Source: Gammaproteobacteria bacterium
Lineage (GTDB): Bacteria > Pseudomonadota > Gammaproteobacteria > Pseudomonadales > Pseudohongiellaceae
Assembly: GCA_002730035.1 (NCBI GenBank)
Contig: PBYU01000047.1
Coordinates: 28,382 to 88,960 of the forward strand
Direction of reading: 5' to 3'
DNA: 60,579 bases
Shown: positions 44,708 through 53,642 of the stretch, piece by piece
Layout of the letters: the number at the start of each line of letters is the position of its first letter
How positions within the stretch are numbered: the stretch's first letter is position 1
Position numbers and translations under genes: made by a program
The notes under the pieces: generated by a model
What the model was told of the DNA's origin: nothing
What the model saw: only the letters and a program-made list of their open reading frames with translations
The model's database searches: none

Positions 44708-46063
44708 TTAAACCTTGCGAACAGCCTCTGCCATGGCGTCGAATACTTCCCTTAACACGAGCCGAGAGGAGGCAACATTCATGCGCATATGGCCGTCACC
44801 ACCGGTGCCGTAAGAAGAACCCGGATTGAGGTAGACACCCGACTTGTGAGTGAGCCAGTCCTGGAAATTGGCTTCGGGCGTGTTTTTGCCATGCTGTGCC
44901 AGTTCATCGGGGTCAATAGCAGCAATCACTCTGCTGAAATCCAGAAACGTCATGAAGGTACCTTCGTTCCGCGTATAGCCGACGCTGGGCATATGCTCCT
45001 TGACATAACTCTCAACAAAATGATGATTGTCATCCAGATAGACATTGGCCTGGTCAAACCATTCGGCACCGTTTTGATAAGCCGCTTCGTTGGCGACTAC
45101 ACCCAGGGTGCTGAGTTCGGCACGGTGGTACTGATTGACACGAGCCAGCATGGTAGGACTCTTGGAATAGAAGTAAGCATTCTTCATGGCCGCCAGGTTA
45201 AAAGTCTTGCTGATGGCATTGAAAGAGACGCTGTTATTAACCACTTCTTCATCCGGCACGCTGGCAAACGGTGTGTACTTATGAGCGCTGCGTATTACGT
45301 CGGAATGAATCTCGTCCGCCAGCACGACGATGTTATGCTCAAGGGCCAGGCGACCCATGCGTAACAATTCGTCCTGAGTCCATACATTACCAGTAGGATT
45401 CTGTGGGTTGCAGACGATCATCGCCCGCACGTCTGGCGTCATCTTCGACTCCAGGTCTTCCCAATCGACCTCATAGCGACCATTCACGTAACGCATTTGG
45501 CTGTCTAGAGTATCCACCCGCGCGGCACGAGCCATGGAGTAGAATCCGGAATAGCAGGGACTGGTCAACAATACTTTATTACCGATCGGCACGAAGGAGC
45601 GCAGCGCGGCAATAACGCCCGGGTAGACACCATCGGAAATAGTGATAGAGTCAGGAGCGAGGTCCACTCCATGACGCTCACCATTCCACTTTACGATGCC
45701 ATCGCGTAACGGCTGGGACGAGCCCAGATAACCCCAGTTATGGTGTAGAACACGTTCGGTGAGGGCTTCTGTAATGCAGGGAGCACACTCGAAATCCATG
45801 GAGGCCACGCCCATGCCATATTTGAAGACGCCGTCAGGATAACGTCGAGCGGGGGAGTCCCAGCGCGAACAGTTGCTACCAACTCGGTTATAGGGTGTGT
45901 CGAAGTCGTATTTGCCACCGGCCAGAAGTGGAATGCTCGACGAGTTTTGTGCGGCGGCAGTGCCGGCACCAGTGGCAACGGCGCCAGCGGCACCTGCCAA
46001 TGCTGTCATGCCAGCACCCTTGATAAATTTTCTTCTATTCAGTTCGGTGATCTTTGACATCAT
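44708..46063 (-). CDS. Tat-exported PLP aminotransferase (PatB/MalY-like)
   Basis: A 451-residue fold type I PLP enzyme with a twin-arginine signal: NRRKFIKGAG (about residues 9-18) followed by an Ala-rich hydrophobic stretch to AAAQ near 39. The PLP site is SFNAISKTFNLAAMKN, whose Lys (about residue 262) binds the cofactor; CNPQNPTGNVW and LADEIHSDV are the usual Asn and Asp segments. The aminotransferase part is most like PatB/MalY cystathionine beta-lyases. Being folded with its cofactor before export fits the Tat route. GGGAG lies before two adjacent ATGs (46063 and 46060). It forms a pair with the similar gene upstream on the same strand. Confidence 0.88.
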   Translation of the reverse strand: MMSKITELNRRKFIKGAGMTALAGAAGAVATGAGTAAAQNSSSIPLLAGGKYDFDTPYNRVGSNCSRWDSPARRYPDGVFKYGMGVASMDFECAPCITEALTERVLHHNWGYLGSSQPLRDGIVKWNGERHGVDLAPDSITISDGVYPGVIAALRSFVPIGNKVLLTSPCYSGFYSMARAARVDTLDSQMRYVNGRYEVDWEDLESKMTPDVRAMIVCNPQNPTGNVWTQDELLRMGRLALEHNIVVLADEIHSDVIRSAHKYTPFASVPDEEVVNNSVSFNAISKTFNLAAMKNAYFYSKSPTMLARVNQYHRAELSTLGVVANEAAYQNGAEWFDQANVYLDDNHHFVESYVKEHMPSVGYTRNEGTFMTFLDFSRVIAAIDPDELAQHGKNTPEANFQDWLTHKSGVYLNPGSSYGTGGDGHMRMNVASSRLVLREVFDAMAEAVRKV

Positions 46064-46162
46064 TGCTCCCTTCTAAGCTGTGGAACTCTTTGCTATTTTC
46101 ATTGAAACTGACGCAAGCCAGTAATTCTTATCAGTCATTTAACCCGGTTGCGCTGTTGTTTT

Positions 46163-47311
46163 TTATGCCAGTACTTTCTTAAACACCTCTACTGCTATTG
46201 CCATCTCTTCCCGGCTGCCGAGTGAAATACGGCAATGGGTTTCGTGCAATGGTGGAAAGTCGCGACCAACCAGCACTTTGTTTTCCAGGCAGGCATCACG
46301 GAACTGCTTTGCCGGGCGTCTAATATTTACGAAGATATGATTGGTGTTGGAATCTCCCACCTCGAATCCCATCTCGTGGAAAACTCCGACGACCATGTCT
46401 CGAATCTCGGCGTTTTCCTGTGCTTCCCAGGCGATGTGTTCCTTGTCTTCCAACGCAGTGAGAGCGGCGATGGCACCCAGCATGTTCACATCGCCCATGC
46501 CCCAGGCACCGCGAATCTTGGCCAGCGTCTGTTGCTGGGCTATTGCATAGCCGATTCGTAGGCCGGCCATACCGTGAGCCTTGGAAAAGGATCGGGTGAT
46601 AAAGACATTTTCAAATTCCATAGCCAACGGTATTGCCGTTTCCATGGCGCCGTGTTGTGCATAATTGATATAGGCCTCATCGATATGAATCATGGTAGCG
46701 GGATTCTCGCGCATGACGCGGCGTACAAATTGTTCGACAGCCTGTGGACCGTGCGCAGTACCGGTGGGGTTGTTGGGGTTACACAAGTACAGCAGTCCCG
46801 CACCTCGGGCAGCACCAGCCAGCGCATTCAGATCAACGGCCAGTGAGCTATCGAGGTCTTGCTCGATGGTTTTCGCACCGATCTGTCGAGCCGTACCCAA
46901 ACTGGTGGAATAGGTGGGCATAGGTGTTACGAGGGCTTTCTCAGCCGAACAGAATGCCCTTACCGAACCCTGCAGTAACGGAGTCGAGCCGGTTGCCAAT
47001 TGCACATTATCCGTTGTCACGCTGTAGTTATCTGCAATGCCCTGGCGTAACTCATTGACATGGTCTGGCGAATAACCGCGACCCACCCGCTTGCTGACGT
47101 GGGCATGCAGTGCGGACATGGTCTTCGGGCCGGGGCCACGGGCACTCTCGTTCTGATTGAGCTGAATGATGCCATTGTCATACATACCGGATTCTGAATT
47201 TGCCCGGGTCTGGGCCTTGGCACCCTTGTTGATAAGGGATGTGCCCGCCAGCACTCCAGCCGCCGTGCCGAGTGCGATGGTTCCTACAAATCCGCGTCGT
47301 GTGGTTTTCAT
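46163..47311 (-). CDS. Tat-exported PLP aminotransferase (HisC-like)
   Basis: A 382-residue fold type I aminotransferase related to histidinol-phosphate aminotransferase, with a twin-arginine signal TTRRGFVGTIALGTAAG (residues 3-19). The PLP site is TRSFSKAHGMAGLRIGYA (Lys about 247), with CNPNNPTGTAHG and IHIDEAYINYA upstream. The start is ATG 47311, with GGGAG upstream; the frame extends to 47473 but without a signal-like start. The specificity cannot be assigned: HisC itself is cytosolic, so this exported copy has another substrate. The gap to the next aminotransferase gene is 99 bases. Confidence 0.88.
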   Translation of the reverse strand: MKTTRRGFVGTIALGTAAGVLAGTSLINKGAKAQTRANSESGMYDNGIIQLNQNESARGPGPKTMSALHAHVSKRVGRGYSPDHVNELRQGIADNYSVTTDNVQLATGSTPLLQGSVRAFCSAEKALVTPMPTYSTSLGTARQIGAKTIEQDLDSSLAVDLNALAGAARGAGLLYLCNPNNPTGTAHGPQAVEQFVRRVMRENPATMIHIDEAYINYAQHGAMETAIPLAMEFENVFITRSFSKAHGMAGLRIGYAIAQQQTLAKIRGAWGMGDVNMLGAIAALTALEDKEHIAWEAQENAEIRDMVVGVFHEMGFEVGDSNTNHIFVNIRRPAKQFRDACLENKVLVGRDFPPLHETHCRISLGSREEMAIAVEVFKKVLA

Positions 47312-47571
47312 TAATAACTCCCTGGGCCTGCAGATCAGGCTCTGTGGTAAGACTGTATGTTCTTGTCGCGGGCTGCCCTGCAGCCGTTTTTGGGATCCCG
47401 ACATCATAACGCCAGCAAATGCCAAAATACAGGGGAATTCATACAATTCGATTGTGCCAACACGCCGTTTCAACTCAGTTTCAAAACGCGGCCGGTGCCC
47501 CGAACTACAATCAGCCGCCAGACTCAGCAGCCTGGCTGCTAATTGCAGGGCTGATAGGGCTTTTAGTGGGG

Positions 47572-48378
47572 CTAGCTATCTTTCTGCAGCGGCTGAACCA
47601 ACAAGCGATGCAACTGGCTCGAATGCGGCCCGTGAAACCCGGCGATGCCAATGGGCATGCTTGCCTGAGCCTGTTGCGGGGAGTGTAGGTAGGAGCCAAA
47701 CAGGTAGTCCCACCAGCTAAAGTTGAATCCAAAGTTCCTGTTGTATTCGGCCGAGCCCACCGAGTGGTGGATGCGGTGCATATCAGGTGTCACAATTATC
47801 TTTCTCAACCCATTGTCCAGTGCCAGTGGTAACCGCAAGTTACTATGATTAAACATGGATGTGACATTGAGCAGTAATTCGGAAATAAGAATCGCCACCA
47901 CCGAAGCGCCCAGTAGAAACACCAGTGCAACTTTAATAAGACTCGACAGCAGAAAAGAGAGCGGATGAAATCGATTACCTGTAGTGAGATCGTAATCCAC
48001 GTCGGTATGGTGCACACGATGCAAGCGCCACAACAGGGGCACCATATGATAGAGGCGATGCTGCCAGTAAATCGTCACATCGAATAACAGGACGAACAGC
48101 GCAATCTCCAGCCAGGCAGGAAGTTCCAGTATATTAAAGAGTCCCCAGCCTCTTTGCTGCGCAAACGAGGCTGATGCGACGCCCGCCAGTGGAAGCAGCA
48201 GTCTTACCAATACAGAGTTGAATGCGCTGAGAGTGATATTTGTAAACCAGCGATGCAGCTTGCCGCGAAGCGGTTGACGCCGCGGCCAGACTAACTCAGC
48301 CAGTGCCAGCAACAGGAACACGCCGAGAAATATTCCCAGCCTGATAGCAGACTCAGTATCGACAGTTAGGTTATTCAT
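47572..48378 (-). CDS. Sterol desaturase/fatty acid hydroxylase family protein
   Basis: A 268-residue membrane di-iron enzyme. The His boxes are visible: HRLYH (about 110), HRVHHTDVDYD (about 122-126) and HRIHHS near the C-terminus (about 212), the spacing of the family. Membrane segments lie near 15-35, 50-72, 82-103 and 140-172. It would hydroxylate or desaturate a lipid; no sterol pathway genes are near. ATG 48378 is chosen; a TTG at 48387 is an alternative. Same strand as the next three genes upstream. Confidence 0.9.
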   Translation of the reverse strand: MNNLTVDTESAIRLGIFLGVFLLLALAELVWPRRQPLRGKLHRWFTNITLSAFNSVLVRLLLPLAGVASASFAQQRGWGLFNILELPAWLEIALFVLLFDVTIYWQHRLYHMVPLLWRLHRVHHTDVDYDLTTGNRFHPLSFLLSSLIKVALVFLLGASVVAILISELLLNVTSMFNHSNLRLPLALDNGLRKIIVTPDMHRIHHSVGSAEYNRNFGFNFSWWDYLFGSYLHSPQQAQASMPIGIAGFHGPHSSQLHRLLVQPLQKDS

Positions 48379-48435
48379 AATCTGCAAGTGAATGAATCAT
48401 TACACACGAGTATTCAATCCTATGGGCGGGGCAAT

Positions 48436-48451
48436 ATACTTGTTCAGAGGG
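48436..48451 (-). repeat. Dispersed motif, copy 3 (inverted)
   Basis: The complement reads CCCTCTGAACAAGTAT, exactly as at 40363-40378. It lies in the gap between the sterol desaturase and beta-propeller genes. Confidence 0.55.
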
Positions 48452-48464
48452 TTCTAAAACTGTG

Positions 48465-49532
48465 TTAATCCAACCCCAAAAAACTAAATTTCTGAATACG
48501 CCGACCTTCCTGTTCGGCGATGTATACATTGCCCTGTGAATCCACTCCTATCCCGTGGGGCAACTCGAACTGACCACGGTAACGACCCGGCCCGCTGCCA
48601 AAGCTGCTGAGCCGGGTACCACTCTGCCGGTCCAGTACGTCCACCATCACGCTGTTCTGGTTAATGACATACAAATATCGTTGCTCAGTATCGGGGGAGA
48701 ATGCCAATACCACTGCCGTGCCACGAGATCCGCTGGCGCGATTCTCCGTCGAACTGAGTGGTGCGAAGCCAACGTCGATATTTCGCTGGTGAGAGCCCTG
48801 TCGATTGAATACCTGGATGCGATCGGCGCGGCGATCACAGACATACACTAGGCCGTCGTTGGATAGGCGAATACAATGGGGCAGCTCGCTCAGGCCTTCC
48901 TCGCCAGGAGCTCGATCGAGTGGCCATTGGCGCAGAAATTCACCTTCATTGTTGAGTACGGCAATGCGTGTATTGCCACCGGGCAGTTCACCATCGGCGA
49001 CATAAATATCGCCATTTGACTTATCGATATCGACAGCAGAGGGTAGAAAGAACTGAGCTCGATCAGAGTTCAGCGCACGGCCCTGCCGCGTGCCATCAGA
49101 GGAGTCAAATGTCCCTTTTTCACCAATCTGCATTAACAGTTCACTACCATCGGAAGACCACTTTTGAATGTGACCGGTAGCCGCTGCGACGATCCACAGG
49201 CTTTGCTGCGCATCGACGTGGCAGTCATGCAGACGACCGCCTAACAACTCTGGATTTCCCCAACCACGCACCACGTGCCCTGCCGGATCCAGTTCGATAA
49301 CCGGCGGTGCCATCGTGGCCCCATCGAGATCATCGGGCACGACGTTCTGGCGATTCAATAGATAGACATGATCGCGGCTATCCACGCACATGCCACCGAG
49401 TCCACCGGTAAGCCAGTTATCCCCCAGCGGAACCTGCGGCCACAGCACATCCAGTTCGAAGCGCGGCACTTGCTGCGCAAAAGTTGGCGAACTGGAAAGT
49501 ACAAGCAGTAGTAATAATTTCGCTTTGTTCAT
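48465..49532 (-). CDS. Secreted NHL-repeat beta-propeller protein
   Basis: A 355-residue exported protein (signal 1-19, SSSPTFAQ) with six NHL-type repeats, for example GGMCVDSRDHVYLLNRQ, CHVDAQQSLWIVAAATGHIQKW, SAVDIDKSNGDIYVADGE, HCIRLSNDGLVYVCDRRA and PHGIGVDSQGNVYIAEQEG. This resembles the lyase domain of peptidyl-alpha-hydroxyglycine alpha-amidating enzymes, but no catalytic metal ligands were confirmed. Function unknown. The small secreted gene ends 7 bases before its start, so both share a transcript. Confidence 0.85.
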   Translation of the reverse strand: MNKAKLLLLLVLSSSPTFAQQVPRFELDVLWPQVPLGDNWLTGGLGGMCVDSRDHVYLLNRQNVVPDDLDGATMAPPVIELDPAGHVVRGWGNPELLGGRLHDCHVDAQQSLWIVAAATGHIQKWSSDGSELLMQIGEKGTFDSSDGTRQGRALNSDRAQFFLPSAVDIDKSNGDIYVADGELPGGNTRIAVLNNEGEFLRQWPLDRAPGEEGLSELPHCIRLSNDGLVYVCDRRADRIQVFNRQGSHQRNIDVGFAPLSSTENRASGSRGTAVVLAFSPDTEQRYLYVINQNSVMVDVLDRQSGTRLSSFGSGPGRYRGQFELPHGIGVDSQGNVYIAEQEGRRIQKFSFLGLD

Positions 49533-49539
49533 CGACTGC

Positions 49540-49767
49540 TTACCTATCCCAACTGAAATACACTTTTACCTTAACCTTATCCGGCGCCGAATCATCTGGC
49601 TCGGCCAGCTGAAAGTTGAGCCCTGCATTGGGGATATTGGTGCTGCCGAACTGCAAGTTTTGAAGCTTCTCAATCATCTCCAGGCTTTCACGATTCTGTC
49701 CGAGTGTCGGTACCGCCGCGAGAAACATTGTCGAAATCAACAGGGCTAATTTGAAATACCTAACCAT
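49540..49767 (-). CDS. Small secreted protein
   Basis: A 75-residue protein with a signal peptide (1-23, AAVPTLGQ), leaving a mature chain of about 52 residues (NRESLEMIEKLQNLQFGS and a basic beta-strand KVKVKVYFSWDR at the end). No known family. It lies between an exported methyltransferase and a secreted beta-propeller in a tight minus-strand operon, with gaps of 7 and 21 bases, which suggests a role with one of them. Confidence 0.65.
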   Translation of the reverse strand: MVRYFKLALLISTMFLAAVPTLGQNRESLEMIEKLQNLQFGSTNIPNAGLNFQLAEPDDSAPDKVKVKVYFSWDR

Positions 49768-49788
49768 TTTTTATTGCTGCCTTTCACT

Positions 49789-50619
49789 TCAATCCAGGGG
49801 TTTTTCAAAAACCAGTATGAACCGGACGGTCCTGCCCTTTATGTCTTCATCGAATACGATGCGGTCCAGATCGTCGACCGTTCCCTTTAATGCATCACTG
49901 CTGGTGACGAATCGAAATCCTCTCGCTTCGATCTCAGTCCTGGCGAAGGATTCCTTGATGCGATGCAGTTCCGATACAGTAAAATTATCCGACTGTGGAT
50001 TACCATCGTGGTCGACCACCACAAACCTGGCGCCCGGTTTTAACGCCGTCAGTACCTGTTCCAGAAAATATCCCACGTTGGCCGGATTGCCCACCGGTAC
50101 ATAGCGCTCACCGTCGTAGCGAGTGGGCACGACATACAGGTCATGCAGTGCCATCACGATCAATGCCCCATCGAGTGTCGCCTCACCCAGATCGAGATTA
50201 ATACCACTGCGTGTATGGCGAGTAATATTGCCAGGCTCACGACCGTCGAAACGATCAGTTAATCCATTGATACCCCAGGCTTCGAAACCGGGATTATTGT
50301 GCAGTACCGCTTCGCCGGACTCCCCCACTACGCTGGCCAGTAGTTCACTGTAATAGCCCCCGCTGCCGAAGATATCAACCACCCGGTCGCCGGGTTTCAG
50401 GTTGAGAAGAGGTATCACGACCTCTGGCTTGCTGCGTGTATCTCGCTCGATGTCGTCCGCCAGCCTGCCCGATTTGCTCATCGCTGCCAGTACAGTCGAT
50501 TCATCTATGGAGGCTGCCTGCAGGGTGACGGCAGCAAGGCAGCTGAAAGAAATAAACAGTGTGAGAATCTTAAGCTTCAAGGCGACCTGGAGACGGGTAT
50601 TGAATGGAAGACTGAGCAT
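49789..50619 (-). CDS. Exported class I SAM-methyltransferase-like protein
   Basis: A 276-residue protein with a signal-like N-terminus (hydrophobic 15-36, LQAAS). Its core has the SAM-binding motif VVDIFGSGGYYSELLA (about 85-100), the acid loop and LTALKPGARFVVVDHDG, as in COG4798-type methyltransferases. It should sit in the periplasm, where SAM is not normally present, so activity there is doubtful or the fold is used otherwise. Its substrate is unknown. First gene of the three-gene minus-strand group. Confidence 0.8.
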   Translation of the reverse strand: MLSLPFNTRLQVALKLKILTLFISFSCLAAVTLQAASIDESTVLAAMSKSGRLADDIERDTRSKPEVVIPLLNLKPGDRVVDIFGSGGYYSELLASVVGESGEAVLHNNPGFEAWGINGLTDRFDGREPGNITRHTRSGINLDLGEATLDGALIVMALHDLYVVPTRYDGERYVPVGNPANVGYFLEQVLTALKPGARFVVVDHDGNPQSDNFTVSELHRIKESFARTEIEARGFRFVTSSDALKGTVDDLDRIVFDEDIKGRTVRFILVFEKPLD

Positions 50620-50722
50620 ACATTTACTGAACTGGATTAGCCAAACTTGAATACCCGTGAAATCACGCAGAACCCGGCAATTCAGACTACTTTTAAGGCA
50701 GGGAATTGAATTGTGCCAATTT

Positions 50723-50738
50723 AATTGTAATTACAATT
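50723..50738. promoter_or_regulatory. Palindromic operator before brnT
   Basis: AATTGTAATTACAATT is a perfect 16-base palindrome ending 4 bases before the brnT ATG. BrnA-type antitoxins bind such sites as ribbon-helix-helix dimers to repress their own operon. Assignment by position. Confidence 0.65.
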
Positions 50739-50742
50739 TGAT

Positions 50743-51006
50743 ATGCGATTTGAATGGGATCATAATAAGTGCAAGCGTAACTATGCGCTGCGCGGCTTTG
50801 ACTTTATCAATGTAAACCAATTTGACTGGGGCGGTGCAAAATACGCTTTAGATGAGCGCTCTGATTACGGTGAGAACAGAATAATAGCTACTGGACTCTG
50901 CCGCGGTAGGTTAACAATATTGGTGTTCACTTGGCGCGGGGACCGACTACGACTAATTAGTTGGCGAAAAGCCAATAAAAGAGAGACTAAGCGATGGGAA
51001 CACTAA
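50743..51006 (+). CDS. brnT: BrnT family toxin (type II toxin-antitoxin)
   Basis: An 87-residue RelE-fold ribonuclease. The family pattern is complete: RFEWDHNKCKRNYALRGFDF, DERSDYGENRIIATGLCRGR, and LRLISWRKANKRETKRW, the last holding the RNA-binding/catalytic Arg and Lys. When free it cuts RNA and slows growth; BrnA neutralises it. The gene overlaps brnA by 13 bases. A palindrome just upstream is the probable autoregulatory site. Confidence 0.92.
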   Translation: MRFEWDHNKCKRNYALRGFDFINVNQFDWGGAKYALDERSDYGENRIIATGLCRGRLTILVFTWRGDRLRLISWRKANKRETKRWEH

Positions 51007-51275
51007 CTAAATCTGATTTAAAGCGAATCGATGCAATGACCGACGAGGACATCGCTCGGCAAATCGCCGAGGATCCAGACGTAGCGCCCGATATGACAAC
51101 GGTGAACTTTCCGCGTGTGCGTGGCCCTCAGTTCCAGCCAACCAAGACCAGTGTGACTATCCGCCTGTCTGATGAAGTGATCTTTCATTTCAAGAAAGAC
51201 GGCAAGGGATGGCAGACGCGTCTGAATGATTACCTGCTGGAGAAAATCAAAGCATCTGATAGTCGCAACCATTAG
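50994..51275 (+). CDS. brnA: BrnA family antitoxin
   Basis: A 93-residue antitoxin: LTKSDLKRIDAMTDEDIARQIAEDPDVAPD forms the helical toxin-binding part and QPTKTSVTIRLSDEVIFHFKKDGKGWQTRLNDYLLEKI is the ribbon-helix-helix DNA-binding domain. It neutralises BrnT and represses the operon. Its end is 2 bases from the end of the convergent acyl-CoA ligase gene. Confidence 0.92.
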   Translation: MGTLTKSDLKRIDAMTDEDIARQIAEDPDVAPDMTTVNFPRVRGPQFQPTKTSVTIRLSDEVIFHFKKDGKGWQTRLNDYLLEKIKASDSRNH

Positions 51276-51276
51276 T

Positions 51277-52971
51277 TCAGGCTGTGTGTTGTTCTTGCAG
51301 TCCCAGTTCCTTGACGCTTATTTCACGCATCTTGTATTTCTGCACCTTGCCGGTGACCGTCATGGGGAAGTCGTCGCCGAAGCGAACATAGCGCGGTACT
51401 TTGTAGTGTGCGATCTTATTCTTGCAAAAAACCTTTACACCCTCCTCCGACAACTCCTCACCCTCCTTGAGGCTTACCCAGGCGATAATCGCTTCACCGA
51501 ACTTCGGATCGGGCACGCCGGTCACCTGTACCGCCTCGATGGCATCATTAGTCATCAAATATTCTTCAATCTCACGGGGATACACATTTTCTCCTCCGCG
51601 CACGATCATGTCCTTGATACGCCCGACTATGTTGACGTAACCATCGGCATCCATGATGGCGGTGTCACCCGTGTGCATCCAGCCATTCCTATCGATGGCA
51701 GACGCTGTTGCCTCGGCGTTCTCCCAGTACCCCAACATCACCGAGTAACCACGGGTGCAGAGTTCGCCCATTTCACCCACCGGGCATATCCTGCCAGTCT
51801 CGGCGTCGATGATTTTTACCTCTACGTGGGGATGCACGCTGCCTACTGTACTTACCCGTTTATCCAACGGTGAATCGACACGTGTCTGAAAGCTGACCGG
51901 ACTGGTTTCGGTCATGCCGTAGGCGATTTCCACCTCGGTCATGTGCATTAAATCGTTTACCTGCTTCATGGTCTCCACCGGACACGGTGCGCCCGCCATG
52001 ATGCCGGTGCGCAATGTAGCCAGATCGTATTTGGAGAAATCCGGCAGTGCCAGTTCAGCTATGAACATCGTCGGCACACCATAGAGTGCCGTCGCCTTTT
52101 CCTGCTGCACAGCCTTTAGTACTGCCTCGGGTTCGAAGCCTTCGCTTGGATAGATGGCGCAAGCGCCATGAGTAAGACAACCGAGATTCCCCATCACCAT
52201 GCCAAAGCAGTGATACAGGGGCACCGGCACCACCAACCGGTCCTGCTCAGTGAAGTTCATGGTCGACGCCACAAAGTAGCCATTGTTGAGGATATTGTGA
52301 TGGCTCAGCGTGGCACCCTTGGGAAACCCCGTGGTGCCACTGGTGTACTGAATGTTGATCGCCTCATCCATGTCCAGGCTGGCTTGTCGTAGCGCCAAAT
52401 CTTCGGCGCTTACTGCCTCTGCCAGAGGGAGAAAGTCATTCCAGCTATAAATGCCTGGTACGTGAGATGCAGTCATGGAGATAACAGCACTCAAGTTAGT
52501 GAACTTGTCGGACTCGAGATTGCCCGCAGCGCAGCTAGCCAAATCCGGGCATAACTCGCAGACCATGGCCTCATAATCCGATGTCTTGAATTGGTTCTGC
52601 AATACTAGGCCTCTGCATCCTGATTGTTCCAATACATACGCCAATTCATGCACCCGGTAGGCTGGATTAATAGTCACCAGAATGATGCCCGCTTTTGCCG
52701 TGGCATATTGAGTAGTCAACCATTCCACATTGTTGGGCGCCCAGATGCCCACCCGGTCGCCCTTCTCGAAACCGGCTGCAATGAATGCCCTGGCAAGCGT
52801 GTCAACCCGCTCGGCGAGTTGCTGATAGGTCAGACGTTGGCTCTGGTGCAGAGAAACGACCGCTTCGCGTTCCCCGTATTGGTGGACGATGCCGTCGAAG
52901 AATTCGGGTATAGACATGCCCAACAAGGGTTTAGCAGAGGGGCCGCTGGCGTAGCTGACGGGTATGCTCAT
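51277..52971 (-). CDS. AMP-binding acyl-CoA ligase
   Basis: A 564-residue adenylate-forming enzyme: [18 protein letters not shown] (ATP loop, about 191), [11 protein letters not shown], the [21 protein letters not shown] hinge, [13 protein letters not shown] and the Lys of [12 protein letters not shown] at the C-terminus. It activates a fatty or branched-chain carboxylic acid to its CoA ester in the cytosol. Because it is divergent from liuR-liuA-liuB and shares the palindrome at 53157, activation of isovalerate, 3-methylbutyrate-like or related acids is inferred. It resembles medium-chain acyl-CoA ligases. Confidence 0.9.
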   Translation of the reverse strand: MSIPVSYASGPSAKPLLGMSIPEFFDGIVHQYGEREAVVSLHQSQRLTYQQLAERVDTLARAFIAAGFEKGDRVGIWAPNNVEWLTTQYATAKAGIILVTINPAYRVHELAYVLEQSGCRGLVLQNQFKTSDYEAMVCELCPDLASCAAGNLESDKFTNLSAVISMTASHVPGIYSWNDFLPLAEAVSAEDLALRQASLDMDEAINIQYTSGTTGFPKGATLSHHNILNNGYFVASTMNFTEQDRLVVPVPLYHCFGMVMGNLGCLTHGACAIYPSEGFEPEAVLKAVQQEKATALYGVPTMFIAELALPDFSKYDLATLRTGIMAGAPCPVETMKQVNDLMHMTEVEIAYGMTETSPVSFQTRVDSPLDKRVSTVGSVHPHVEVKIIDAETGRICPVGEMGELCTRGYSVMLGYWENAEATASAIDRNGWMHTGDTAIMDADGYVNIVGRIKDMIVRGGENVYPREIEEYLMTNDAIEAVQVTGVPDPKFGEAIIAWVSLKEGEELSEEGVKVFCKNKIAHYKVPRYVRFGDDFPMTVTGKVQKYKMREISVKELGLQEQHTA

Positions 52972-53156
52972 GGCTGGTTCTCTTGTCGACTTCTTCTTGG
53001 TTTTTGTTTCACTCTTGGCTTCCAGCTTCGGAGTGCAGGGGCTAATTTAAAAGATAAATCCTGTCGGTGAAACCTTTAGTGCAAGAATGTCGCTTCGCTG
53101 GCGGAGAGGGTACCGCCCCATCAGAGGGTTTGTTGCACTGTCTTTGCAATTTTTAC

Positions 53157-53172
53157 TTTACGTTAACGTAAA
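53157..53172. promoter_or_regulatory. Palindromic LiuR-type operator
   Basis: TTTACGTTAACGTAAA is a perfect 16-base palindrome in the 257-base gap between the acyl-CoA ligase and the liu genes, 57 bases before the regulator ATG. It fits the A+T-flanked ACG-type site expected for MerR-family LiuR in leucine catabolism. Confidence 0.7.
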
Positions 53173-53228
53173 CGTCAGTTAAGCTCGACAATTCAGGCCT
53201 AAACAGCGAACCCGTGTCCCGTACTGCA

Positions 53229-53642
53229 ATGACCGAACAATATTCCATCTCTGAACTGGCGAAAGAATTCGAAGTCACCACTCGAACACTTCGCTTCTAT
53301 GAAGAAAAGGGCCTGCTAAAACCGGGGCGCCAGGGCATTAAGCGCATCTTCAGTGCGGCAGATCGAATCAGGCTGAAGTTGATTCTGCGAGGCAAGCGAT
53401 TGGGATTTTCGCTGGATGAGAGCAGCGACATTATCGGCATGTATGAGCCTGAGACAGAGAATAACCGACAGCTTGAAATGCTGCTGGACAAGATCAGAGA
53501 AAAACAAACTTTGCTGGAACAACAAAAGAAAGAAATTAATACCATGCTAAAAGATTTACGCAACACAGAGACTATCTGTCTCGATGCGCTATCTGAGTCC
53601 AGTTCTCCGATACCAGGTGTCAAACATAGGACCGGACGATGA
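53229..53642 (+). CDS. liuR: MerR family regulator of leucine degradation (LiuR-like)
   Basis: A 137-residue MerR-type regulator: winged helix [29 protein letters not shown] (about 4-33), wing with [26 protein letters not shown], then a C-terminal coiled coil (about 85-120) for dimerisation. Strong match to LiuR in proteobacteria. It should respond to a branched-chain acyl-CoA-type signal and control the liu operon and the divergent ligase through the palindrome upstream. A GTG at 53214 is an alternative start. Its stop overlaps the liuA ATG (ATGA). Confidence 0.88.
   Translation: MTEQYSISELAKEFEVTTRTLRFYEEKGLLKPGRQGIKRIFSAADRIRLKLILRGKRLGFSLDESSDIIGMYEPETENNRQLEMLLDKIREKQTLLEQQKKEINTMLKDLRNTETICLDALSESSSPIPGVKHRTGR

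Noticed and set aside
46163..47311. Histidine biosynthesis gene hisC
   Set aside because: It has a Tat signal and no his genes nearby, so a biosynthetic role in the cytosol does not fit.
47419..47688. An 89-residue frame with a hydrophobic stretch (DSAAWLLIAGLIGLLVGLA)
   Set aside because: Overlaps the sterol desaturase gene by over 100 bases on the other strand and lacks a ribosome site; the hydrophobic part is suggestive but not enough.
50743..51275. Toxin-antitoxin pair as part of a larger mobile element or prophage
   Set aside because: No integrase, transposase or terminal repeats; flanking genes are metabolic.
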